The position numbers and the translations under genes were made by a program. The notes under the pieces were generated by a model that made no database searches, was not told the origin of the DNA, and worked only from the letters and a program-made list of their open reading frames with translations. Shown here piece after piece: positions 24,642 to 38,987 of a stretch of 64,000 nt of DNA. Positions within the stretch are counted from its first letter, which is position 1; each line of letters starts with the position of its first letter. The stretch lies in the NCBI GenBank assembly GCA_003117195.1, contig BDSI01000022.1, positions 130,103-194,102 of the forward strand, given 5' to 3'. Origin of the DNA: Eudorina sp. 2006-703-Eu-15 (Eukaryota; Chlorophyta; Chlorophyceae; Chlamydomonadales; Volvocaceae).

Positions 24642-27600
24642 GTTCTGTTCTGGCTCGCTGGACTTCCTGTTTACTCGTCTGCCCGCTGCCGCCCTCGTTC
24701 TGTGGCCCCTTCTTGCTCTCCCTGCCCCGCAGAGCGGAACATGCTGACAACGGATGAAGGGACCCGAAGAGCGCAATGTCTGGGCATGGCGGAGCTGGAG
24801 CGGTGGGGAGGTGGACCGAGTCATCAGGCTGCGAACCATCGCGAGATCGCTTTCGCCTGCGCCGCCGCAGAGCCCGGAATCGACGTCGCCTTGCTTGGCC
24901 AGGCAGCCGGATGCAGCGTTCAGTGTCGCCGCCGCCCAGTCCCGAGCCGACGTCGTGTGCATCTACATCCCATTACGGTAAGTTCTGTTCTGGCTCGCTG
25001 GACTTCCTGTTTACTCGTCTGCCCGCTGCCGCCCTCGTTCCGTGGCCCCTTCTTGCTCTCCCTGCCCCGCAGAGCGGAACATGCTGACAACGGATGGAGG
25101 GACCCGAAGAGCGCAATGTCTGGGCATGGCGGAGCTGGAGCGGTGGGGAGGTGGACCGAGTCATCAGGCTGCGAACCATCGCGAGATCACTTTCGCCTGC
25201 GCCGCCGCAGAGCCCGGAATCGACGTCGCCTTGCTTGGCCAGTCAGCCGGATGCAGCGTTCAGTGTCGCCGCCGCCCAGTCCCGAGCCGACGTCGTGTGC
25301 ATCTACATCCCATTACGGTAAGTTCTGTTCTGGCTCGCTGGACTTTCTGTTTACTCGTCTGCCCGCTGCCGCCCTCGTTCCGTGGCCCCTTCTTGCTCTC
25401 CCTGCCCCGCAGAGCGGAACATGCTGACAACGGAGGGACCCGAAGTGCGCAATGTCTGGGCATGGCGGAGCTGGAGCGGTGGGGAGGTGGACCGAGTCAT
25501 CAGGCTGCGAACCATCGCGAGATCGCTTTCGCCTGCGCCGCCGCAGAGCCCGGAATCGACGTCGCCTTGCTTGGCCAGTCAGCCGGATGCAGCGTTCAGT
25601 GTCGCCGCCGCCCAGTCCCGAGCCGACGTCGTGTGCATCTACATCCCATTACGGTAAGTTCTGTTCTGGCTCGCTGGACTTCCTGTTTACTCGTCTGCCC
25701 GCTGCCGCCCTCGTTCCGTGGCCCCTTCTTGCTCTCCCTGCCCCGCAGAGCGGAACATGCTGACAACGGATGGAGGGACCCGAAGAGCGCAATGTCTGGG
25801 CATGGCGGAGCTGGAGCGGTGGGGAGGTGGACCGAGTCATCAGGCTGCGAACCATCGCGAGATCACTTTCGCCTGCGCCGCCGCAGAGCCCGGAAGCGAC
25901 GTCGCCTTGCTTGGCCAGTCAGCCGGATGCAGCGTTCAGTGTCGCCGCCGCCCAGTCCCGAGCCGACGTCGTGTGCATCTACATCCCATTACGGTAAGTT
26001 CTGTTCTGGCTCGCTGGACTTTCTATTTACTCGTCTGCCCGCTGCCGCCCTCGTTCCGTGGCCCCTTCTTGCTCTCCTTGCCCCCTGCCCCGCAGAGCGG
26101 AACATGCTGACAACGGATGGAGGGACCCGAAGAGCGCAATGTCTGGGCATGGCGGAGCTGGAGCGGTGGGGAGGTGGACCGAGTCATCAGGCTGCGAACC
26201 ATCGCGAGATCGCTTTCGCCTGCGCCGCCGCAGAGCCCGGAATCGACGTCGCCTTGCTTGGCCAGTCAGCCGGATGCAGCGTTCAGTGTCGCCGCCGCCC
26301 AGTCCCGAGCCGACGTCGTGTGCATCTACATCCCATTACGGTAAGTTCTGTTCTGGCTCGCTGGACTTCCTGTTTACTCGTCTGCCCGCTGCCGCCCTCG
26401 TTCCGTGGCCCCTTCTTGCTCTCCCTGCCCCGCAGAGCGGAACATGCTGACAACGGATGGAGGGACCCGAAGAGCGCAATGTCTGGGCATGGCGGAGCTG
26501 GAGCGGTGGGGAGGTGGACCGAGTCATCAGGCTGCGAACCATCGCGAGATCACTTTCGCCTGCGCCGCCGCAGAGCCCGGAAGCGACGTCGCCTTGCTTG
26601 GCCAGTCAGCCGGATGCAGCGTTCAGTGTCGCCGCCGCCCAGTCCCGAGCCGACGTCGTGTGCATCTACATCCCATTACGGTAAGTTCTGTTCTGGCTCG
26701 CTGGACTTTCTATTTACTCGTCTGCCCGCTGCCGCCCTCGTTCCGTGGCCCCTTCTTGCTCTCCTTGCCCCCTGCCCCGCAGAGCGGAACATGCTGACAA
26801 CGGATGGAGGGACCCGAAGAGCGCAATGTTTGGGCATGGCGGAGCTGGAGCGGTGGGGAGGTGGACCGAGTCATCAGGCTGCGAACCATCGCGAGATCGC
26901 TTTCGCCTGCGCCGCCGCCGAGCCCGGAAGCGACGTCGCCTTGCTTGGCCAGTCAGCCGGATGCAGCGTTCAGTGTCGCCGCCGCCCAGTCCCGAGCCGA
27001 CGTCGTGTGCATCTACATCCCATTACGGTAAGTTCTGTTCTGGCTCGCTGGACTTTCTGTTTACTCGTCTGCCCGCTGCCGCCCTCGTTCTGTGGCCCCT
27101 TCTTGCTCTCCCTGCCCCGCAGAGCGGAACATGCTGACAACGGAGGGACCCGAAGTGCGCAATGTCTGGGCATGGCGGAGCTGGAGCGGTGGGGAGGTGG
27201 ACCGAGTCATCAGGCTGCGAACCATCGCGAGATCGCTTTCGCCTGCGCCGCCGCAGAGCCCGGAATCGACGTCGCCTTGCTTGGCCAGTCAGCCGGATGC
27301 AGCGTTCAGTGTCGCCGCCGCCCAGTCCCGAGCCGACGTCGTGTGCATCTACATCCCATTACGGTAAGTTCTGTTCTGGCTCGCTGGACTTTCTGTTTAC
27401 TCGTCTGCCCGCTGCCGCCCTCGTTCCGTGGCCCCTTCTTGCTCTCCCTGCCCCCTGCCCCGCAGAGCGGAACATACATGCTGACAACGGATGGAGGGAC
27501 CCGAAGAGCGCAATGTCTGGGCATGGCGGAGCTGGAGCGGTGGGGAGGTGGACCGAGTCATCAGGCTGCGAACCATCGCGAGATCACTTTCGCCTGCGCC

Positions 27601-28752
27601 GCCGCAGAGCCCGGAAGCGACGTCGCCTTGCTTGGCCAGTCAGCCGGATGCAGCGTTCAGTGTCGCCGCCGCCCAGTCCCGAGCCGACGTCGTGTGCATC
27701 TACATCCCATTACGGTAAGTTCTGTTCTGGCTCGCTGGACTTTCTGTTTACTCGTCTGCCCGCTGCCGCCCTCGTTCCGTGGCCCCTTCTTGCTCTCCTT
27801 GCCCCCTGCCCCGCAGAGCGGAACATGCTGACAACGGATGGAGGGACCCGAAGAGCGCAATGTTTGGGCATGGCGGAGCTGGAGCGGTGGGGAGGTGGAC
27901 CGAGTCATCAGGCTGCGAACCATCGCGAGATCGCTTTCGCCTGCGCCGCCGCCGAGCCCGGAAGCGACGTCGCCTTGCTTGGCCAGTCAGCCGGATGCAG
28001 CGTTCAGTGTCGCCGCCGCCCAGTCCCGAGCCGACGTCGTGTGCATCTACATCCCATTACGGTAAGTTCTGTTCTGGCTCGCTGGACTTTCTGTTTACTC
28101 GTCTGCCCGCTGCCGCCCTCGTTCTGTGGCCCCTTCTTGCTCTCCCTGCCCCGCAGAGCGGAACATGCTGACAACGGAGGGACCCGAAGTGCGCAATGTC
28201 TGGGCATGGCGGAGCTGGAGCGGTGGGGAGGTGGACCGAGTCATCAGGCTGCGAACCATCGCGAGATCGCTTTCGCCTGCGCCGCCGCCGAGCCCGGAAT
28301 CGACGTCGCCTTGCTTGGCCAGTCAGCCGGATGCAGCGTTCAGTGTCGCCGCCGCCCAGTCCCGAGCCGACGTCGTGTGCATCTACATCCCATTACGGTA
28401 AGTTCTGTTCTGGCTCGCTGGACTTTCTGTTTACTCGTCTGCCCGCTGCCGCCCTCGTTCCGTGGCCCCTTCTTGCTCTCCCTGCCCCCTGCCCCGCAGA
28501 GCGGAACATACATGCTGACAACGGATGGAGGGACCCGAAGAGCGCAATGTCTGGGCATGGCGGAGCTGGAGCGGTGGGGAGGTGGACCGAGTCATCAGGC
28601 TGCGAACCATCGCGAGATCGCTTTCGCCTGCGCCGCCGCAGAGCCCGGAAGCGACGTCGCCTTGCTTGGCCAGTCAGCCGGATGCAGCGTTCAGTGTCGC
28701 CGCCGCCCAGTCCCGAGCCGACGTCGTGTGCATCTACATCCCATTACGGTAA

Positions 28753-30104
28753 GTTCTGTTCTGGCTCGCTGGACTTCCTGTTTACTCGTCTGCCCGCTGC
28801 CGCCCTCGTTCCGTGGCCCCTTCTTGCTCTCCCTGCCCCGCAGAGCGGAACATGCTGACAACGGATGGAGGGACCCGAAGAGCGCAATGTCTGGGCATGG
28901 CGGAGCTGGAGCGGTGGGGAGGTGGACCGAGTCATCAGGCTGCGAACCATCGCGAGATCACTTTCGCCTGCGCCGCCGCAGAGCCCGGAATCGACGTCGC
29001 CTTGCTTGGCCAGTCAGCCGGATGCAGCGTTCAGTGTCGCCGCCGCCCAGTCCCGAGCCGACGTCGTGTGCATCTACATCCCATTACGGTAAGTTCTGTT
29101 CTGGCTCGCTGGACTTTCTGTTTACTCGTCTGCCCGCTGCCGCCCTCGTTCCGTGGCCCCTTCTTGCTCTCCCTGCCCCGCAGAGCGGAACATGCTGACA
29201 ACGGAGGGACCCGAAGTGCGCAATGTCTGGGCATGGCGGAGCTGGAGCGGTGGGGAGGTGGACCGAGTCATCAGGCTGCGAACCATCGCGAGATCGCTTT
29301 CGCCTGCGCCGCCGCAGAGCCCGGAATCGACGTCGCCTTGCTTGGCCAGTCAGCCGGATGCAGCGTTCAGTGTCGCCGCCGCCCAGTCCCGAGCCGACGT
29401 CGTGTGCATCTACATCCCATTACGGTAAGTTCTGTTCTGGCTCGCTGGACTTCCTGTTTACTCGTCTGCCCGCTGCCGCCCTCGTTCCGTGGCCCCTTCT
29501 TGCTCTCCCTGCCCCGCAGAGCGGAACATGCTGACAACGGATGGAGGGACCCGAAGAGCGCAATGTCTGGGCATGGCGGAGCTGGAGCGGTGGGGAGGTG
29601 GACCGAGTCATCAGGCTGCGAACCATCGCGAGATCACTTTCGCCTGCGCCGCCGCAGAGCCCGGAATCGACGTCGCCTTGCTTGGCCAGTCAGCCGGATG
29701 CAGCGTTCAGTGTCGCCGCCGCCCAGTCCCGAGCCGACGTCGTGTGCATCTACATCCCATTACGGTAAGTTCTGTTCTGGCTCGCTGGACTTTCTGTTTA
29801 CTCGTCTGCCCGCTGCCGCCCTCGTTCCGTGGCCCCTTCTTGCTCTCCCTGCCCCGCAGAGCGGAACATGCTGACAACGGAGGGACCCGAAGTGCGCAAT
29901 GTCTGGGCATGGCGGAGCTGGAGCGGTGGGGAGGTGGACCGAGTCATCAGGCTGCGAACCATCGCGAGATCGCTTTCGCCTGCGCCGCCGCAGAGCCCGG
30001 AATCGACGTCGCCTTGCTTGGCCAGTCAGCCGGATGCAGCGTTCAGTGTCGCCGCCGCCCAGTCCCGAGCCGACGTCGTGTGCATCTACATCCCATTACG
30101 GTAA
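28753..30104 (+). repeat. Dimer higher-order repeat, 676 bp period
   Basis: Units of 340 and 336 bp alternate. The 340-bp member has GACTTCCTG in the intron before it (instead of GACTTTCTG) and GATCACTTTC in its exon. The 336-bp member has the ACGGAGGG exon start that lacks GATG. Confidence 0.8.
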
Positions 30105-33100
30105 GTTCTGTTCTGGCTCGCTGGACTTCCTGTTTACTCGTCTGCCCGCTGCCGCCCTCGTTCCGTGGCCCCTTCTTGCTCTCCCTGCCCCGCAGAGCGG
30201 AACATGCTGACAACGGATGGAGGGACCCGAAGAGCGCAATGTCTGGGCATGGCGGAGCTGGAGCGGTGGGGAGGTGGACCGAGTCATCAGGCTGCGAACC
30301 ATCGCGAGATCACTTTCGCCTGCGCCGCCGCAGAGCCCGGAAGCGACGTCGCCTTGCTTGGCCAGTCAGCCGGATGCAGCGTTCAGTGTCGCCGCCGCCC
30401 AGTCCCGAGCCGACGTCGTGTGCATCTACATCCCATTACGGTAAGTTCTGTTCTGGCTCGCTGGACTTTCTATTTACTCGTCTGCCCGCTGCCGCCCTCG
30501 TTCCGTGGCCCCTTCTTGCTCTCCTTGCCCCTGCCCCGCAGAGCGGAACATGCTGACAACGGATGGAGGGACCCGAAGAGCGCAATGTTTGGGCATGGCG
30601 GAGCTGGAGCGGTGGGGAGGTGGACCGAGTCATCAGGCTGCGAACCATCGCGAGATCGCTTTCGCCTGCGCCGCCGCCGAGCCCGGAAGCGACGTCGCCT
30701 TGCTTGGCCAGTCAGCCGGATGCAGCGTTCAGTGTCGCCGCCGCCCAGTCCCGAGCCGACGTCGTGTGCATCTACATCCCATTACGGTAAGTTCTGTTCT
30801 GGCTCGCTGGACTTTCTGTTTACTCGTCTGCCCGCTGCCGCCCTCGTTCTGTGGCCCCTTCTTGCTCTCCCTGCCCCGCAGAGCGGAACATGCTGACAAC
30901 GGAGGGACCCGAAGTGCGCAATGTCTGGGCATGGCGGAGCTGGAGCGGTGGGGAGGTGGACCGAGTCATCAGGCTGCGAACCATCGCGAGATCGCTTTCG
31001 CCTGCGCCGCCGCAGAGCCCGGAATCGACGTCGCCTTGCTTGGCCAGTCAGCCGGATGCAGCGTTCAGTGTCGCCGCCGCCCAGTCCCGAGCCGACGTCG
31101 TGTGCATCTACATCCCATTACGGTAAGTTCTGTTCTGGCTCGCTGGACTTTCTGTTTACTCGTCTGCCCGCTGCCGCCCTCGTTCCGTGGCCCCTTCTTG
31201 CTCTCCTGCCCCTGCCCCGCAGAGCGGAACATACATGCTGACAACGGATGGAGGGACCCGAAGAGCGCAATGTCTGGGCATGGCGGAGCTGGAGCGGTGG
31301 GGAGGTGGACCGAGTCATCAGGCTGCGAACCATCGCGAGATCGCTTTCGCCTGCGCCGCCGCAGAGCCCGGAAGCGACGTCGCCTTGCTTGGCCAGTCAG
31401 CCGGATGCAGCGTTCAGTGTCGCCGCCGCCCAGTCCCGAGCCGACGTCGTGTGCATCTACATCCCATTACGGTAAGTTCTGTTCTGGCTCGCTGGACTTT
31501 CTGTTTACTCGTCTGCCCGCTGCCGCCCTCGTTCCGTGGCCCCTTCTTGCTCTCCTTGCCCCCTGCCCCGCAGAGCGGAACATGCTGACAACGGATGGAG
31601 GGACCCGAAGAGCGCAATGTCTGGGCATGGCGGAGCTGGAGCGGTGGGGAGGTGGACCGAGTCATCAGGCTGCGAACCATCGCGAGATCGCTTTCGCCTG
31701 CGCCGCCGCAGAGCCCGGAAGCGACGTCGCCTTGCTTGGCCAGTCAGCCGGATGCAGCGTTCAGTGTCGCCGCCGCCCAGTCCCGAGCCGACGTCGTGTG
31801 CATCTACATCCCATTACGGTAAGTTCTGTTCTGGCTCGCTGGACTTTCTGTTTACTCGTCTGCCGCTGCCGCCCTCGTTCCGTGGCCCCTTCTTGCTCTC
31901 CCTGCCCCGCAGAGCGGAACATGCTGACAACGGAGGGACCCGAAGTGCGCAATGTCTGGGCATGGCGGAGCTGGAGCGGTGGGGAGGTGGACCGAGTCAT
32001 TAGGCTGCGAACCATCGCGAGATCGCTTTCGCCTGCGCCGCCGCAGAGCCCGGAATCGACGTCGCCTTGCTTGGCCAGTCAGCCGGATGCAGCGTTCAGT
32101 GTCGCCGCCGCCCAGTCCCGAGCCGACGTCGTGTGCATCTACATCCCATTACGGTAAGTTCTGTTCTGGCTCGCTGGACTTTCTGTTTACTCGTCTGCCC
32201 GCTGCCGCCCTCGTTCCGTGGCCCCTTCTTGCTCTCCCTGCCCCGCAGAGCGGAACATGCTGACAACGGATGAAGGGACCCGAAGTGCGCAATGTCTGGG
32301 CATGGCGGAGCTGGAGCGGTGGGGAGGTGGACCGAGTCATCAGGCTGCGAACCATCGCGAGATCGCTTTCGCCTGCGCCGCCGCCGAGCCCGGAATCGAC
32401 GTCGCCTTGCTTGGCCAGTCAGCCGGATGCAGCGTTCAGTGTCGCCGCCGCCCAGTCCCGAGCCGACGTCGTGTGCATCTACATCCCATTACGGTAAGTT
32501 CTGTTCTGGCTCGCTGGACTTTCTGTTTACTCGTCTGCCCGCTGCCGCCCTCGTTCCGTGGCCCCTTCTTGCTCTCCCTGCCCCGCAGAGCGGAACATGC
32601 TGACAACGGATGGAGGGACCCGAAGAGCGCAATGTCTGGGCATGGCGGAGCTGGAGCGGTGGGAAGGTGGACCGAGTCATCAGGCTGCGAACCATCGCGA
32701 GATCGCTTTCGCCTGCGCCGCCGCCGAGCCCGGAAGCGACGTCGCCTTGCTTGGCCAGTCAGCCGGATGCAGCGTTCAGTGTCGCCGCCGCCCAGTCCCG
32801 AGCCGACGTCGTGTGCATCTACATCCCATTACGGTAAGTTCTGTTCTGGCTCGCTGGACTTTCTGTTTACTCGTCTGCCCGCTGCCGCCCTCGTTCCGTG
32901 GCCCCTTCTTGCTCTCCCTGCCCCTGCCCCGCAGAGCGGAACATGCTGACAACGGATGGAGGGACCCGAAGAGCGCAATGTCTGGGCATGGCGGAGCTGG
33001 AGCGGTGGGGAGGTGGACCGAGTCATCAGGCTGCGAACCATCGCGAGATCGCTTTCGCCTGCGCCGCCGCAGAGCCCGGAATCGACGTCGCCTTGCTTGG

Positions 33101-36100
33101 CCAGTCAGCCGGATGCAGCGTTCAGTGTCGCCGCCGCCCAGTCCCGAGCCGACGTCGTGTGCATCTACATCCCATTACGGTAAGTTCTGTTCTGGCTCGC
33201 TGGACTTTCTGTTTACTCGTCTGCCCGCTGCCGCCCTCGTTCCGTGGCCCCTTCTTGCTCTCCCTGCCCCGCAGAGCGGAACATGCTGACAACGGATGAA
33301 GGGACCCGAAGTGCGCAATGTCTGGGCATGGCGGAGCTGGAGCGGTGGGGAGGTGGACCGAGTCATCAGGCTGCGAACCATCGCGAGATCGCTTTCGCCT
33401 GCGCCGCCGCCGAGCCCGGAAGCGACGTCGCCTTGCTTGGCCAGGCAGCCGGATGCAGCGTTCAGTGTCGCCGCCGCCCAGTCCCGAGCCGACGTCGTGT
33501 GCATCTACATCCCATTACGGTAAGTTCTGTTCTGGCTCGCTGGACTTTCTGTTTACTCGTCTGCCCGCTGCCGCCCTCGTTCGTGGCCCCTTCTTGCTCT
33601 CCCTGCCCGCCGCAGAGCGGAACATGCTGACAACGGATGGAGGGACCCGAAGAGCGCAATGTCTGGGCATGGCGGAGCTGGAGCGGTGGGGAGGTGGACC
33701 GAGTCATCAGGCTGCGAACCATCGCGAGATCGCTTTCGCCTGCGCCGCCGCCGAGCCCGGAAGCGACGTCGCCTTGCTTGGCCAGTCAGCCGGATGCAGC
33801 GTTCAGTGTCGCCGCCGCCCAGTCCCGAGCCGACGTCGTGTGCATCTACATCCCATTACGGTAAGTTCTGTTCTGGCTCGCTGGACTTTCTGTTTACTCG
33901 TCTGCCAGCTGCCGCCCTCGTTCTGTGGCCCCTTCTTGCTCTCCCTGCCCCGCAGAGCGGAACATGCTGACAACGGAGGGACCCGAAGTGCGCAATGTCT
34001 GGGCATGGCGGAGCTGGAGCGGTGGGGAGGTGGACCGAGTCATCAGGCTGCGAACCATCGCGAGATCGCTTTCGCCTGCGCCGCCGCCGAGCCCGGAATC
34101 GACGTCGCCTTGCTTGGCCAGTCAGCCGGATGCAGCGTTCAGTGTCGCCGCCGCCCAGTCCCGAGCCGACGTCGTGTGCATCTACATCCCATTACGGTAA
34201 GTTCTGTTCTGGCTCGCTGGACTTTCTGTTTACTCGTCTGCCCGCTGCCGCCCTCGTTCCGTGGCCCCTTCTTGCTCTCCTGCCCTGCCCGCAGAGCGGA
34301 ACATACATGCTGACAACGGATGGAGGGACCCGAAGAGCGCAATGTCTGGGCATGGCGGAGCTGGAGCGGTGGGGAGGTGGACCGAGTCATCAGGCTGCGA
34401 ACCATCGCGAGATCGCTTTCGCCTGCGCCGCCGCAGAGCCCGGAATCGACGTCGCCTTGCTTGGCCAGTCAGCCGGATGCAGCGTTCAGTGTCGCCGCCG
34501 CCCAGTCCCGAGCCGACGTCGTGTGCATCTACATCCCATTACGGTAAGTTCTGTTCTGGCTCGCTGGACTTTCTGTTTACTCGTCTGCCAGCTGCCGCCC
34601 TCGTTCTGTGGCCCCTTCTTGCTCTCCCTGCCCCGCAGAGCGGAACATGCTGACAACGGAGGGACCCGAAGTGCGCAATGTCTGGGCATGGCGGAGCTGG
34701 AGCGGTGGGGAGGTGGACCGAGTCATTAGGCTGCGAACCATCGCGAGATCGCTTTCGCCTGCGCCGCCGCAGAGCCCGGAATCGACGTCGCCTTGCTTGG
34801 CCAGTCAGCCGGATGCAGCGTTCAGTGTCGCCGCCGCCCAGTCCCGAGCCGACGTCGTGTGCATCTACATCCCATTACGGTAAGTTCTGTTCTGGCTCGC
34901 TGGACTTTCTGTTTACTCGTCTGCCCGCTGCCGCCCTCGTTCTGTGGCCCCTTCTTGCTCTCCCTGCCCCGCAGAGCGGAACATGCTGACAACGGATGAA
35001 GGGACCCGAAGTGCGCAATGTCTGGGCATGGCGGAGCTGGAGCGGTGGGGAGGTGGACCGAGTCATCAGGCTGCGAACCATCGCGAGATCGCTTTCGCCT
35101 GCGCCGCCGCCGAGCCCGGAATCGACGTCGCCTTGCTTGGCCAGGCAGCCGGATGCAGCGTTCAGTGTCGCCGCCGCCCAGTCCCGAGCCGACGTCGTGT
35201 GCATCTACATCCCATTACGGTAAGTTCTGTTCTGGCTCGCTGGACTTTCTGTTTACTCGTCTGCCCGCTGCCGCCCTCGTTCCGTGGCCCCTTCTTGCTC
35301 TCCCTGCCCCGCAGAGCGGAACATGCTGACAACGGATGGAGGGACCCGAAGAGCGCAATGTCTGGGCATGGCGGAGCTGGAGCGGTGGGAGGTGGACCGA
35401 GTCATCAGGCTGCGAACCATCGCGAGATCGCTTTCGCCTGCGCCGCCGCCGAGCCCGGAAGCGACGTCGCCTTGCTTGGCCAGTCAGCCGGATGCAGCGT
35501 TCAGTGTCGCCGCCGCCCAGTCCCGAGCCGACGTCGTGTGCATCTACATCCCATTACGGTAAGTTCTGTTCTGGCTCGCTGGACTTTCTGTTTACTCGTC
35601 TGCCCGCTGCCGCCCTCGTTCCGTGGCCCCTTCTTGCTCTCCCTGCCCCTGCCCCGCAGAGCGGAACATACATGCTGACAACGGATGGAGGGACCCGAAG
35701 AGCGCAATGTCTGGGCATGGCGGAGCTGGAGCGGTGGGGAGGTGGACCGAGTCATCAGGCTGCGAACCATCGCGAGATCGCTTTCGCCTGCGCCGCCGCA
35801 GAGCCCGGAATCGACGTCGCCTTGCTTGGCCAGTCAGCCGGATGCAGCGTTCAGTGTCGCCGCCGCCCAGTCCCGAGCCGACGTCGTGTGCATCTACATC
35901 CCATTACGGTAAGTTCTGTTCTGGCTCGCTGGACTTTCTGTTTACTCGTCTGCCCGCTGCCGCCCTCGTTCCGTGGCCCCTTCTTGCTCTCCCTGCCCCG
36001 CAGAGCGGAACATGCTGACAACGGATGAAGGGACCCGAAGTGCGCAATGTCTGGGCATGGCGGAGCTGGAGCGGTGGGGAGGTGGACCGAGTCATCAGGC

Positions 36101-36591
36101 TGCGAACCATCGCGAGATCGCTTTCGCCTGCACCGCCGCCGAGCCCGGAAGCGACGTCGCCTTGCTTGGCCAGGCAGCCGGATGCAGCGTTCAGTGTCGC
36201 CGCCGCCCAGCCCGAGCCGACGTCGTGTGCATCTACATCCCATTACGGTAAGTTCTGTTCTGGCTCGCTGGACTTTCTGTTTACTCGTCTGCCCGCTGCC
36301 GCCCTCGTTCTGTGGCCCCTTCTTGCTCTCCCTGCCCCGCAGAGCGGAACATGCTGACAACGGATGAAGGGACCCGAAGTGCGCAATGTCTGGGCATGGC
36401 GGAGCTGGAGCGGTGGGGAGGTGGACCGAGTCATCAGGCTGCGAACCATCGCGAGATCGCTTTCGCCTGCGCCGCCGCAGAGCCCGGAATCGACGTCGCC
36501 TTGCTTGGCCAGTCAGCCGGATGCAGCGTTCAGTGTCGCCGCCGCCCAGTCCCGAGCCGACGTCGTGTGCATCTACATCCCATTACGGTAA

Positions 36592-38987
36592 GTTCTGTTC
36601 TGGCTCGCTGGACTTTCTGTTTACTCGTCTGCCAGCTGCCGCCCTCGTTCTGTGGCCCCTTCTTGCTCTCCCTGCCCCGCAGAGCGGAACATGCTGACAA
36701 CGGAGGGACCCGAAGTGCGCAATGTCTGGGCATGGCGGAGCTGGAGCGGTGGGGAGGTGGACCGAGTCATCAGGCTGCGAACCATCGCGAGATCGCTTTC
36801 GCCTGCGCCGCCGCCGAGCCCGGAATCGACGTCGCCTTGCTTGGCCAGGCAGCCGGATGCAGCGTTCAGTGTCGCCGCCGCCCAGTCCCGAGCCGACGTC
36901 GTGTGCATCTACATCCCATTACGGTAAGTTCTGTTCTGGCTCGCTGGACTTTCTGTTTACTCGTCTGCCCGCTGCCGCCCTCGTTCCGTGGCCCCTTCTT
37001 GCTCTCCCTGCCCCTGCCCCGCAGAGCGGAACATACATGCTGACAACGGATGGAGGGACCCGAAGAGCGCAATGTCTGGGCATGGCGGAGCTGGAGCGGT
37101 GGGGAGGTGGACCGAGTCATCAGGCTGCGAACCATCGCGAGATCGCTTTCGCCTGCGCCGCCGCAGAGCCCGGAATCGACGTCGCCTTGCTTGGCCAGTC
37201 AGCCGGATGCAGCGTTCAGTGTCGCCGCCGCCCAGTCCCGAGCCGACGTCGTGTGCATCTACATCCCATTACGGTAAGTTCTGTTCTGGCTCGCTGGACT
37301 TTCTGTTTACTCGTCTGCCAGCTGCCGCCCTCGTTCTGTGGCCCCTTCTTGCTCTCCCTGCCCCGCAGAGCGGAACATGCTGACAACGGAGGGACCCGAA
37401 GTGCGCAATGTCTGGGCATGGCGGAGCTGGAGCGGTGGGGAGGTGGACCGAGTCATTAGGCTGCGAACCATCGCGAGATCGCTTTCGCCTGCGCCGCCGC
37501 CGAGCCCGGAAGCGACGTCGCCTTGCTTGGCCAGGCAGCCGGATGCAGCGTTCAGTGTCGCCGCCGCCCAGTCCCGAGCCGACGTCGTGTGCATCTACAT
37601 CCCATTACGGTAAGTTCTGTTCTGGCTCGCTGGACTTTCTGTTTACTCGTCTGCCCGCTGCCGCCCTCGTTCCGTGGCCCCTTCTTGCTCTCCCTGCCCC
37701 CTGCCCCGCAGAGCGGAACATACATGCTGACAACGGATGGAGGGACCCGAAGAGCGCAATGTCTGGGCATGGCGGAGCTGGAGCGGTGGGGAGGTGGACC
37801 GAGTCATCAGGCTGCGAACCATCGCGAGATCGCTTTCGCCTGCGCCGCCGCCGAGCCCGGAAGCGACGTCGCCTTGCTTGGCCAGTCAGCCGGATGCAGC
37901 GTTCAGTGTCGCCGCCGCCCAGTCCCGAGCCGACGTCGTGTGCATCTACATCCCATTACGGTAAGTTCTGTTCTGGCTCGCTGGACTTTCTGTTTACTCG
38001 TCTGCCAGCTGCCGCCCTCGTTCTGTGGCCCCTTCTTGCTCTCCCTGCCCCGCAGAGCGGAACATGCTGACAACGGAGGGACCCGAAGTGCGCAATGTCT
38101 GGGCATGGCGGAGCTGGAGCGGTGGGGAGGTGGACCGAGTCATCAGGCTGCGAACCATCGCGAGATCGCTTTCGCCTGCGCCGCCGCCGAGCCCGGAATC
38201 GACGTCGCCTTGCTTGGCCAGGCAGCCGGATGCAGCGTTCAGTGTCGCCGCCGCCCAGTCCCGAGCCGACGTCGTGTGCATCTACATCCCATTACGGTAA
38301 GTTCTGTTCTGGCTCGCTGGACTTTCTGTTTACTCGTCTGCCCGCTGCCGCCCTCGTTCCGTGGCCCCTTCTTGCTCTCCCTGCCCCCTGCCCCGCAGAG
38401 CGGAACATACATGCTGACAACGGATGGAGGGACCCGAAGAGCGCAATGTCTGGGCATGGCGGAGCTGGAGCGGTGGGGAGGTGGACCGAGTCATCAGGCT
38501 GCGAACCATCGCGAGATCGCTTTCGCCTGCGCCGCCGCAGAGCCCGGAATCGACGTCGCCTTGCTTGGCCAGTCAGCCGGATGCAGCGTTCAGTGTCGCC
38601 GCCGCCCAGTCCCGAGCCGACGTCGTGTGCATCTACATCCCATTACGGTAAGTTCTGTTCTGGCTCGCTGGACTTTCTGTTTACTCGTCTGCCAGCTGCC
38701 GCCCTCGTTCTGTGGCCCCTTCTTGCTCTCCCTGCCCCGCAGAGCGGAACATGCTGACAACGGAGGGACCCGAAGTGCGCAATGTCTGGGCATGGCGGAG
38801 CTGGAGCGGTGGGGAGGTGGACCGAGTCATTAGGCTGCGAACCATCGCGAGATCGCTTTCGCCTGCGCCGCCGCAGAGCCCGGAATCGACGTCGCCTTGC
38901 TTGGCCAGTCAGCCGGATGCAGCGTTCAGTGTCGCCGCCGCCCAGTCCCGAGCCGACGTCGTGTGCATCTACATCCCATTACGGTAA
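36592..38987 (+). repeat. Dimer higher-order repeat, about 687 bp period
   Basis: Units alternate 336 and 350-351 bp. The intron before each 336-bp exon carries the private variant CTGCCAGCTG (instead of CTGCCCGCTG), near 36.63, 37.32, 38.00 and 38.69 kb. The same variant occurs near 33.9 and 34.6 kb, linking those units to this family. Confidence 0.8.

Noticed and set aside
25042..27831. 929-codon open frame running through the array, and similar ones of 678, 565, 550, 478 and 477 codons
   Set aside because: They read straight through the intron-like segments and change register between repeat frames at each unit. They arise because the GC-rich monomer lacks stops in several frames and some multi-unit periods are divisible by 3. 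No domain is recognisable.
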